Positions 56,786 through 64,000 of a stretch of 64,000 bases of DNA are shown one piece after another. The DNA is from Ruminiclostridium cellobioparum subsp. termitidis CT1112 (lineage in GTDB: Bacteria > Bacillota > Clostridia > Acetivibrionales > DSM-1351), in the NCBI RefSeq assembly GCF_000350485.1, contig NZ_AORV01000040.1, forward strand, positions 1-64,000. The letters run 5' to 3'. Position 1 is the stretch's first letter. Each line of letters opens with the position of its first letter. Below the pieces are notes generated by a model that did not search any database, had not been told where the DNA came from, and saw only the letters and a program-made list of their open reading frames with translations. The translations under genes were made by a program, and so were the position numbers.

Positions 56786-57413
56786 TTGAAAGCTCCTTCG
56801 ACTTTTTTATAATATCTTTTGCCATCGCAATAATCTGTGGACCTGAATTATTATCAAAAACAGTGAATTCATGTTCTGGATGTACCCCCCGAGCTATTGC
56901 GAGCTTTTCTGCGCCACTTCTATCGCCATTTACTAAAGTAAATCGAGCTTCTGGTACCACATTGTCATTTATAACATAGAAACTGCAACCATTTAGTTTT
57001 TCTTTGCATTGTTGAGATATCTCTGTTGTTGTAATAATCTCAATCTTCAAGCCTGAATCAATTTTTGACTTTAACACTTTAATTAATTTATCATTTGAAA
57101 TTAACCAAGAAGCACGGTTACTAATAATAGTCGCGTTAGTACCAGTAGATATAAATTTCTCCATGAAATCTATAGTATCTTCTTTCTTTTTATCAGTCCT
57201 TGTTTCTGGTAAGTACCTTAGGCCCTTCTTTCCAATAAGTAAAACTACTGATGCAATTTCTACAACTGTAACTCCAATTAGCCATTTTAGATAGGGTAAA
57301 TCCTTAATATCTGAAACAAACCAAACATATCCAATCCCTATAAGAGTTAGTAAGGCTGTAGCGATAGTTATCCCAGTAAATAAATACAAAACGGTTCTCA
57401 CTAATTTTTGCAT
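56775..57413 (-). CDS. Two-TM protein with cytosolic PLD-like domain
   Basis: 212 residues. Two predicted membrane helices (~8-32 and ~42-62) are followed by a cytosolic alpha/beta domain (~85-205). MEKFISTGTNATIISNRASWL and LKIEIITTTEISQQCKEKL, with HEFTVFDNNSGPQIIAMAKD, resemble PLD-like (phospholipase D fold) folds without a clear HKD motif. Membrane-anchored domains of this kind occur in prokaryotic conflict systems as effectors; that role is inference. It overlaps the methyltransferase. Confidence 0.6.
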   Translation of the reverse strand: MQKLVRTVLYLFTGITIATALLTLIGIGYVWFVSDIKDLPYLKWLIGVTVVEIASVVLLIGKKGLRYLPETRTDKKKEDTIDFMEKFISTGTNATIISNRASWLISNDKLIKVLKSKIDSGLKIEIITTTEISQQCKEKLNGCSFYVINDNVVPEARFTLVNGDRSGAEKLAIARGVHPEHEFTVFDNNSGPQIIAMAKDIIKKSKELSNVK

Positions 57414-57576
57414 ATTTATTATTACACCCCTAAGCTATTCAAAATATTACCTTATTACTAGCTTTCAACTTTACATTATAGCCATAATACATCTTCCATA
57501 TCGACTCTATTTTACCACTTTTCAACATATTTTGTAACGGCTTAAAACTATTTTTTAAGAATTTAATCATTAAAAA

Positions 57577-57618
57577 CCCCCAGTACCGAACCTTTCTCAC
57601 CAGGTTCGGTACTGGGGG
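57577..57618 (-). terminator. Strong terminator downstream of the retron RT
   Basis: 17-bp perfect arms CCCCCAGTACCGAACCT (57577-57593) and complement (57602-57618), followed on the minus strand by GGGTTTTTAATG. It should end the retron transcript about 240 bp after the RT stop. Confidence 0.85.
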
Positions 57619-57698
57619 CCGCCACAATACATAGTATATTTAAATGATAAATATTTCTTTATGCATAAAAAGCTTTAAGACTACACATATTAATTAGT

Positions 57699-57778
57699 CA
57701 ATATCAGAAGTTATACTAGGAAACTCCGATATTACCCTTGAAAATTCACATATTGGAAATGGAAGTGGTTATGTAGAC
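57699..57778 (+). repeat. 80-bp direct repeat, copy 2
   Basis: Matches 51794-51873 without gaps. The two copies bound a 5.9-kb block containing the hypothetical, RES, methyltransferase and two-TM genes, which may mark an earlier insertion or duplication. The repeat stands between the RT stop and its terminator. Confidence 0.8.
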
Positions 57779-57859
57779 AGAAGTTTTATAACTCTTACAA
57801 TGCATATCAATAAAAATTTCATGAGAGCGCTCATATTTATTCATGCTCTATATTCTTCT

Positions 57860-58896
57860 TTATACTTTTTCTATTACTACGTCTATTATTTTCTCTATAT
57901 TTTTTATTTTCTTGCTTAATATAACTGTATATGATGTAGAAGAAATATTATTCTTTACTATTGAAATCAAAAATGCCCTATACCCACATAGGTAATCTAA
58001 TAATTGAATCACTGTTTCAAAAGTTTTTATACTACCTTTTACTTTAAGCTTTAAATCCGTTACTTCTTGTAACCAGTTAGCTCTTCCTAATATCTGTCTA
58101 TCAACAGAATATTTATTGCTATTAAAATTCTTGTTTTCTCTGAAGAAATAAATCAGCTTATTTATATTATTGAGTTTCGCACGTGATAAGTGAACATCAT
58201 TTTGTATAACAAATCCACCTAAGCACATCTTTCCATTTTCAGTTTTTTTCTTATTATAATTACACTCAAATCCATTTTCTTTCATAATCTTTTTTATCAT
58301 GGAATAAAAAAAATTGTCTTTTCCGAAATCAATTTTGTCAGAAGAAAACAACATATCATCTGCATATCGGGTATAAGAAACATCGAACTCTTGGCAATAT
58401 TTTGTGATTCTTTGGTCAATCCTTTTAAATATAGCATTTGAAATACTCGGAGATGTTACCGCCCCTTGTGGTAACTTGTCATCAAGCATTACAATGTCAA
58501 TAATAATATCAATAACTTCATCAATATTAATAAATTCTTTTAACATTACTTTCACTTGATCAATAGTAATAGTATCAAAAAATCCTTTTATATCTGCTCT
58601 CAAATAACTTGTTTTTTTAATATGTTCTATTAAATATTTATTATAATTCTCACCTTTTACAAAACCTTTAACTGCTAAAGGTATTGCTATATTAGCTAAA
58701 AAATTATCTTTCAAATTTCTTTGAATCTGATATAAATATGAACTTTTGTCTATAGCATGTATCTTTCTTTTTCCATCTTTTTAGGAATTTCAAACTCTGA
58801 ATAACACTCTGTTTTACTAGATATTATTTCTTTAACTTGTATTTCGTCAGTTTTCAAAATCTTTGTGTAAAAATAACTTTTTTCTGAAATAAACAT
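57860..58896 (-). CDS. Retron-type reverse transcriptase, split by a -1 frameshift
   Basis: About 345 codons in two frames. Frame A starts at ATG 58896 (SD GAGG) with MFISEKSYFYTKIL and runs to EFEIPKK, then stops 24 bp later. Frame B continues exactly in homology: DGKRKIHAIDKSSYLYQIQ, LRADIKGFFDTI, LPQGAVTSPSISNAIF and the catalytic YTRYADDMLFSS (YADD). The join is at 58788-58792, where T-AAA-AAG would allow a dnaX-like -1 slip; one lost A is the other explanation. The segment matching the retron VTG motif reads LGG, so it is an unusual member. The ncRNA upstream and the OLD-like gene support a retron and not a group II intron. Confidence 0.85.
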
Positions 58897-58919
58897 TTTG
58901 CATCCTCATAGTTGAATAA

Positions 58920-59109
58920 AAATGTAGGAAGTACTTTCTCAACAACTCGTTTACGCACGCAAAATACGTGGACAGTTGACGAGTGCATAGGGCGATATCC
59001 GAACATAAGTCAAATTGTGTTCTCTTACCTTGGCTTTATGGTTGCAAGTCCTCATCAAGGTTCTTGCTTACACTTACATGCAAACAAAACATTTCTACTT
59101 CCTACATTT
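58920..59109 (-). ncRNA. Retron msr-msd non-coding RNA
   Basis: Perfect 14-bp inverted repeats flank the region: AAATGTAGGAAGTA (a1, 59109-59096 on the minus strand) and TACTTCCTACATTT (a2, 58933-58920). Such a1/a2 pairs enclose the msr and msd parts of all retrons. Between them are hairpins GCAAG...CTTGC (with an inner CCT/AGG, in the msr part) and CTCGT...ACGAG with CACG/CGTG (in the msd part). A2 ends about 24 nt before the RT ATG. The exact branching guanosine was not assigned. Confidence 0.85.
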
Positions 59110-59118
59110 ACGTTAACA

Positions 59119-61134
59119 TCAACTTTTAATTGCCTTTTCCATTATTAAGATAACTTCGTATATTTCTCCAAAATTATCAATAAATTCACTTTGTAGCTTT
59201 TCTAACATTGATTTGTTCTCAATTGTTTTTTTAAAGTTTTTATATGTATTTTGATCATCATAATCAATATTAAGAGTTGAACACAAAAAGAATTCAATCC
59301 ATCTTGATACCCAGCCACTTGTTTTAATAATTCTATTATCCATTATAACATTATATAAATTATTAGCAATTCCTGGATTAAAAGTTTTTATTTCATCTAA
59401 TTTCAATATATAATCTGATTTTCCTTCAAACAGCAATCTTAAGAAATTTAGCTTGTCGTTTCTACTAAAAGAATTATAATGTAATTCAATATTATTTATG
59501 TTATTACTTTTAAAAATGTATTTTTTAGCAAAATCCCAAAACTTGAATTGATTATCTTTATTTATTAGCATTCCCTCTGCTGTTGTTTCAGCTACTACTA
59601 ATCCATACTCTTTAAAATAATTTTTAATAGTCCCCAAAAATGTTTCATAATTTGTATCTACAGATGAAAAAAATGGTAGCAGATAATTAAATCTGCACTT
59701 TTGTGCCATAGCACCTATTCTTTTTCGTGCAATATATGTTTTTTTCCTCTTCTCAGTATAATAATATCGTTCATTATCCACATGGTAATCTTTGAATAAA
59801 TCTGTTTTTATTTTAAATGAGTTTATATCTTTATTCTTAACAATTACTTTGTCCATATCAACCAAAGCTACCATAGGAGTAGAATATCTACGAATCTTAG
59901 GAGAAATAATTTTTTTCACTACATCATCCGACATGACTTTATTGATTATATCAGCTTGCTTTAAAACTGGAAACAATTCTTTAATAAATTTATTTTCAAA
60001 TAGTTCTAATTCGGTCTCCCCTTCAATCGAAAATAGTAAGCGAGAAAAATATGCATTTGCATGTTGATCCGTAATCCTTATTTTAGATTTATTTTCGGTC
60101 TTAGCATTAAACAATCTCATCTTTGAAATAAAAGAATATTGTTCTATAGTTCTAACATGAAATACATTTGAATTTTCAGAATCATTCATCATAATATTTT
60201 TAATCATTCTTGGCGAATGTGTTGATATTAAAAATTCAATATTTTTATTTGTTAATAAAATACGTTCTGATAATTCGTCTACTAATTTATGATGCAAGCT
60301 AATTTCAGGCTCGTCAATAATAATAAAAGGAGACTTCATCTTTTTTTCTGATATCAATATTAAAATTTCAATTAATAGCTTAGTATAATTAAATGAATTT
60401 GTCCCATTTGAAAAATGGTATAATTTATTGTCCTTAAAGTCAAATTCATTACCTTCAAAATAAACTTGAGATAGCACTCTTGCATATTTTTTGGGTGTAA
60501 ATTTTTCAACTTTAACATTTGCATTCCCAAATGCTTTTTTTAGCTCATCATAAAAATTTTTTAATCTATAATCTTCATTGGTAACTATATTATTAATATC
60601 TTTTTTTATAAGTTGTGACGTTTTATTTTCAGTTTTAACAACGTCTCCAATATGCTCCCATAAATTACTCCAGTCTGTTAAATCTAAAGCTCTTGAATCT
60701 ATTAAATATAACGGCACCAAATCATGTAGCAATGCACGTTCTTTCTCATTACACCCTTTCCATAAAACTTTTTTATCTTTAGTTTTTACAAGTGTAATAG
60801 TTATCAATCCCTTTGTGCCCATATTAACTATCTTTTGAAAATAGGATAAATGAGGTGACTTGTTTGCCGATAATTGTTGTTTGCATCTTTTTTGTAAGTT
60901 ATACAAATTATAAGTTATTGAAATTTTAATACAATTACTATATTTATTGTTGACATCAAATATGCTTTCATCATTACAAGGTATCAAAAGGTTATCATAA
61001 AAATATTTTATAGCTGAAATTACATTAGTTTTACCGCTGCCATTTTCGCCTATAAGAATGTTAATATCGCTTAAAGAAAGCGAGCATTTTTTAATTGATT
61101 TATAATTTTCTATTTGCACTCTTAATATACTCAT
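59119..61134 (-). CDS. OLD-family ATPase-TOPRIM nuclease, likely retron effector
   Basis: About 671 residues. The N-terminal ABC/SMC-type ATPase has LRVQIENYKSIKKCSLSL, Walker A LIGENGSGKTNVI, and Walker B IIDEPEISLHHKLVDELSE with STHSPRMI. From ~residue 355 a TOPRIM domain starts: LLFSIEGETELELFE (Glu) and MVALVDMDKV (Asp-x-Asp). OLD proteins of this type are the toxic effector of Eco8-like retrons. Here the gene precedes the ncRNA and RT, while in Eco8 it follows. I choose ATG 61134, with AGGAG 10 nt upstream; the reading frame is open for another 81 bp upstream. Confidence 0.88.
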   Translation of the reverse strand: MSILRVQIENYKSIKKCSLSLSDINILIGENGSGKTNVISAIKYFYDNLLIPCNDESIFDVNNKYSNCIKISITYNLYNLQKRCKQQLSANKSPHLSYFQKIVNMGTKGLITITLVKTKDKKVLWKGCNEKERALLHDLVPLYLIDSRALDLTDWSNLWEHIGDVVKTENKTSQLIKKDINNIVTNEDYRLKNFYDELKKAFGNANVKVEKFTPKKYARVLSQVYFEGNEFDFKDNKLYHFSNGTNSFNYTKLLIEILILISEKKMKSPFIIIDEPEISLHHKLVDELSERILLTNKNIEFLISTHSPRMIKNIMMNDSENSNVFHVRTIEQYSFISKMRLFNAKTENKSKIRITDQHANAYFSRLLFSIEGETELELFENKFIKELFPVLKQADIINKVMSDDVVKKIISPKIRRYSTPMVALVDMDKVIVKNKDINSFKIKTDLFKDYHVDNERYYYTEKRKKTYIARKRIGAMAQKCRFNYLLPFFSSVDTNYETFLGTIKNYFKEYGLVVAETTAEGMLINKDNQFKFWDFAKKYIFKSNNINNIELHYNSFSRNDKLNFLRLLFEGKSDYILKLDEIKTFNPGIANNLYNVIMDNRIIKTSGWVSRWIEFFLCSTLNIDYDDQNTYKNFKKTIENKSMLEKLQSEFIDNFGEIYEVILIMEKAIKS

Positions 61135-61278
61135 GCTCACTATACTCCTAAATATATTAGTTTTAAAATATGTATTTAAATTACTTTTAATATCCGGCAA
61201 ATCCAAATTTACCAATTATACAGCACTCACAACAATAATCCGATCCTTATTAATAAAACACTTACTTCATAAAACATT

Positions 61279-63120
61279 TTAACTTTTGTTAATAAAACCA
61301 TATCTCCCAAAATTTTTATTCTTGGAGAAATGACAATAATTAACTCTAGGATCTACCTTATCATACTTATCATCAGTATTTTCAATAAGAATAAGCTGCT
61401 TATTCGCATATTCCTTAATCGCATATTCAAAAAAAGCATCTATCATTTTATTTGACTTAAGTATTTTTTTTCCCTTCTTCTCATCTCCCTCAGTAAGAGA
61501 TGTAAATGGTGAATCAAATATTATGAAATTTGGTGTTGGGACTTTATATTTATCAGCTATCCATTTTAATGACATAACATAAGAAATATATGCTAGAGCG
61601 CTAAAACCTTGTCCATAAGCTTTTCTTTTTTGTGAATTTATATAAAAATCTAATTCTTTACTATCAAATCTAACTTCTATGGTATCTGAAAATTTAAATT
61701 TTTCAAGTAAGTCTTTCATATTCTTACATAATTCTTCTAGACGATTACTATAATCCGTATCATCTAAATTTACCTCATCATCTTGACTTGTTGTATCATC
61801 TGTCATTTTTTCATATTTACTGATTTTCTTACTCAATTCTACAATTTCATTTTCATATATTTCTACTTTCGTCTTAAGCTTACTATAAGTTAAAACTTGA
61901 TTATAATCGATTTTCTTATTATCTAGCTTAGGTATTAACTCGTTTATATAGTAGTCTTCTATCTTCCTGCTGTGATTATTTATTCTCTCCATCTCAAAAA
62001 TAATCTCTTGCCACCTGTCATTAACATCTGAAATAGCATCTTCAATTCCCATTCTCTTTTCAGCTATTTTTCTTTTTTCGCTATTAAATGCATTATAAAT
62101 GTTTTCTAAGCTGGTCTGTTCTTTTTTAATCTCCGAATGGCACAATGGACATATCGCTTTTTCAATTTGAGCTAAATAGTTTTCCCCTTCATAAACAAAG
62201 TCTAGTCTTTCCATTTCTGTTTCATATTGTTTTTTTAACATACCAAATCTATTTACTGTTTGCTCGGCTTTTACCAACTCCGATTGTAAATTGATTAATT
62301 TCTCTTTATTTTCGTTTAATCTATCCTTATGTATACTAATCTCATTTTCAATCTCTATAATTTCATTACTAAATTTTTCAATTTGTTCTTTCGATAACTC
62401 ATACGCTTTATTTTCTTCCAAATTCTGCTTTACACCACTCAACTTTTGTTCCGCCTCAATCAAAAGCTCTTGTAATAATTCCAGCTTATCAGTTGCTCTT
62501 CCTATAACTGATTTGCTTTTGATACTCTTTTTACGATTTCCTAATCCAGTTAATAAAAATTTAAGCTTTTCCCTTGTGAAAACCATATGCGGATAACTTG
62601 ATTCGGTTTCTACAATAGATTCAGACTTTGCAGTAATCTTTTCTTCACTTATCACGAAATTTTTTAGCAACAGCCTAAATGTTAATTGCTTTTCTTTATT
62701 CTTTACAGTACTTTTTAAAAATATCTTTTCTTTATAGCCAAGCAATTCCATAAGATATTTAGACAAACTATTTTTCGCTTGTGTCGATACTTTATACGTT
62801 ATGAATACAGTATTTTCATTGATGCTGTCTATGTCACAATAACACACTTTTATCTCATCTGGTTCATCCAATGGACGTATAAGCGTCTGAATTATACCGT
62901 TTATTGACAATTCCAAAAAAGCCAAATTGTATCCCTTACTTTCATTAATCTGACTTGGTGGAGTAGATGAACCCAAAACATAATTAATCAAGTCAAATAC
63001 ATATGTCTTTCCGGTGTCACTACCTCCAGTAATTAGATTAACACCTGTCCTAAATATTAAGTCAGAATCCTTCTTATCTGTGCCACGTAGTAAAATCCTA
63101 TTTAATATCATATCAGTCAC
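61279..63120 (-). CDS. ABC-3C system SMC-like ATPase (DUF3732 type)
   Basis: 613 residues. Walker A is LITGGSDTGKTYVFDLINYV near residue 30. Long coiled coils (~225-430) are joined by a zinc-hook-like CPLCHSEI, as in Rad50. GQGFSALAYISYVMSLKWIA and FIIFDSPFTSLTEGDEKKG are the signature and Walker B region. It is the ATPase of a three-component ABC conflict system with the next two genes. The start is GTG 63120 or ATG 63111; the SD GAGAGGGGTG lies upstream of both. Confidence 0.85.
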   Translation of the reverse strand: MTDMILNRILLRGTDKKDSDLIFRTGVNLITGGSDTGKTYVFDLINYVLGSSTPPSQINESKGYNLAFLELSINGIIQTLIRPLDEPDEIKVCYCDIDSINENTVFITYKVSTQAKNSLSKYLMELLGYKEKIFLKSTVKNKEKQLTFRLLLKNFVISEEKITAKSESIVETESSYPHMVFTREKLKFLLTGLGNRKKSIKSKSVIGRATDKLELLQELLIEAEQKLSGVKQNLEENKAYELSKEQIEKFSNEIIEIENEISIHKDRLNENKEKLINLQSELVKAEQTVNRFGMLKKQYETEMERLDFVYEGENYLAQIEKAICPLCHSEIKKEQTSLENIYNAFNSEKRKIAEKRMGIEDAISDVNDRWQEIIFEMERINNHSRKIEDYYINELIPKLDNKKIDYNQVLTYSKLKTKVEIYENEIVELSKKISKYEKMTDDTTSQDDEVNLDDTDYSNRLEELCKNMKDLLEKFKFSDTIEVRFDSKELDFYINSQKRKAYGQGFSALAYISYVMSLKWIADKYKVPTPNFIIFDSPFTSLTEGDEKKGKKILKSNKMIDAFFEYAIKEYANKQLILIENTDDKYDKVDPRVNYCHFSKNKNFGRYGFINKS

Positions 63121-63127
63121 TAGTTTC

Positions 63128-63595
63128 TCACCCCTCTCTATAAAATTCTATACCATATTCAAGAACATTTTTATTCAATTCTTCTTCAATAATTTTGCTC
63201 CTCGTTCTATGAATTTCAGATGCTATCCAATTAGCTCTTTCTTCTAACTGATGCTTATATTTTGATGAAATATTATTTAAAAATAATTTAGTAAAACCAT
63301 TTTGCTTGTACAAAATTCCTTCGTCTGTAAGTACTACATCTAAAATACCATTTTCACACATCAAATTAATGCCTTCCTTTAATACTTCTCTTTTTACAAC
63401 TAATTTAGCGTATCTATAAGGAGTCTCTACATGTAACGATGGATATTTATCACTAAATTCACCTGAATTAGTAAGTAGATAATCATATGTCAATAATTTA
63501 TCCAAAGCCAACGCTTCATTCTCAAATTGAGACAAAAGAACCGTTACCCTTAGTCCAAACTCTATTGATGAATTCAAAATTCTTCTATTCTCCAT
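63128..63595 (-). CDS. ABC-3C middle component
   Basis: 155 residues, matching the small middle component proteins of three-component ABC systems: RRILNSSIEFGLRVTVLLSQ, LDKLLTYDYLLTNSGEF and LNNISSKYKHQLEERANWIA. It is helical, has a winged-HTH-like arrangement and bridges effector and ATPase. It sits 7 bp before the ATPase and overlaps the upstream effector gene by 11 bp. Confidence 0.8.
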   Translation of the reverse strand: MENRRILNSSIEFGLRVTVLLSQFENEALALDKLLTYDYLLTNSGEFSDKYPSLHVETPYRYAKLVVKREVLKEGINLMCENGILDVVLTDEGILYKQNGFTKLFLNNISSKYKHQLEERANWIASEIHRTRSKIIEEELNKNVLEYGIEFYREG

Positions 63596-64000
63596 CCTGT
63601 TTAACCCACCTTACCTTCTCTTCATTTGCCAACTGATGACAAACACCTTTTCTGTCTGCAGGCCTTGTAACTTGCCCTAAAATATTACAACTCAAATCAA
63701 TTCTTTGGACTTCTTTTAAGGTTTCTTTTATGCACACATATCCATTATCATAATCATCATTAATTGTATCAATTATAGCGTCATGAATAATAGATTTAAA
63801 TTCATCATAGATTTCTTCTGAAGGCAAAGACTCATTCGCGTAATCCTTTAAAGATTCTGCCTTATAAAAACAAATTCTTTGATCCTTAAAATGGGTATAT
63901 TCCTTTGTATATTTTTCCAATTCATTTATACCATTAATTTTAAATCCTAAAGCATCACTATATGCTTCAATTAATCTTTTTATATAAATATCTTCATTGG
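63585..64000 (-). CDS. ABC-3C effector, C-terminal domain (5' end outside window)
   Basis: The frame is open from the window edge to the stop at 63585, so this is the C-terminal ~137 residues of a longer protein. YIKRLIEAYSDALGFKINGI, YKAESLKDYANESLPSEEIY, IHDAIIDTINDDYDNGYVCI and GVCHQLANEEKVRWVK match the conserved C-terminal domain of ABC-3C effectors, which contacts the middle component. The effector enzyme itself (often a nuclease, NTPase or protease) lies outside the window. TTG 63920 is in frame but not the true start. Confidence 0.75.
   Translation of the reverse strand, partial: NEDIYIKRLIEAYSDALGFKINGINELEKYTKEYTHFKDQRICFYKAESLKDYANESLPSEEIYDEFKSIIHDAIIDTINDDYDNGYVCIKETLKEVQRIDLSCNILGQVTRPADRKGVCHQLANEEKVRWVKQDGE

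Noticed and set aside
57439-57627. 62-codon minus-strand reading frame after the retron RT
   Set aside because: It spans the strong terminator hairpin at 57577-57618 and has no conserved sequence; the downstream ATG part lies after the terminator.
57860-58896. Group II intron maturase
   Set aside because: No maturase X or HNH endonuclease domain and no intron RNA ends; a1/a2 repeats and the OLD gene point to a retron.

Overview
The window looks like the chromosome of a mesophilic, cellulolytic, anaerobic clostridium of the Ruminiclostridium / Clostridium cluster III type. Four secreted glycoside hydrolases end in duplicated type I dockerins. A complete iron-only nitrogenase operon is present. 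Ribosome binding sites are strong AGGAGG types, and neighbouring families (lon/ftsH pair, ABC sugar importer, guanidine riboswitch with Gdx) are typical of Firmicutes. I assign no species. No tRNA, rRNA or CRISPR array was seen.

Layout. 1-2.3 kb: 5' part of a large secreted fibronectin-III protein, cut by the window edge. 2.5-9.2 kb: cellulosomal cluster on the minus strand (GH9-CBM3c-Doc, GH9-CBM3c-CBM3-Doc, GH8-Doc). 9.6-13.0 kb: plus-strand LuxE-like, LuxC-like and short-chain reductase cassette with no luciferase. 13.1-15.1 kb: lipoprotein and a DUF1835-like gene. 15.4-24.3 kb: minus-strand operon anfH-nifI1-nifI2-anfD-anfG-anfK, then an amidotransferase, a flavin-split-barrel protein, a repeat protein, anfO and nifB. 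25.3 kb: divergent HTH plus periplasmic-binding-protein-like regulator, a candidate molybdate sensor, behind a 1 kb region rich in inverted repeats. 26.3-28.3 kb: methyltransferase and a GNAT-DapF-like fusion in which both catalytic cysteines are serine. 28.4-35.2 kb: sugar module of BadF-type kinase, GH4, ABC importer and LacI regulator with palindromic operators. 35.3-43.5 kb: small genes, ftsH, lon, a TetR regulator with matching operators at lon and at itself, guanidine-I riboswitch with gdx, and an anti-sigma/ECF sigma pair. 44.2-51.4 kb: GH30 xylanase with dockerin, beta-helix protein, a second copy of the 13.1 kb family, MerR regulator, condensation-like acyltransferase and MnmD.

51.4-64 kb is visibly more AT-rich, carries broken genes and an 80-bp direct repeat (51.8 and 57.7 kb), and reads as an accessory/defence island. 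It holds unknown proteins, a RES-domain protein with a decayed partner, a methyltransferase overlapping a two-TM protein, a retron, and part of a three-component ABC (ABC-3C) conflict system. The retron consists of a 14-bp a1/a2-flanked ncRNA, a reverse transcriptase split by a -1 frameshift at an A-run, and an OLD-type ATPase-TOPRIM protein upstream.

The strongest leads are the frameshifted retron with its reversed gene order, the Fe-only nitrogenase operon with extra accessory genes and a putative Mo-responsive regulator, the Ser/Ser DapF-like fusion, the orphan LuxE/LuxC cassette and the TetR-lon operator pair. Function calls come from recognition of motifs and families by reading; no database search was run.
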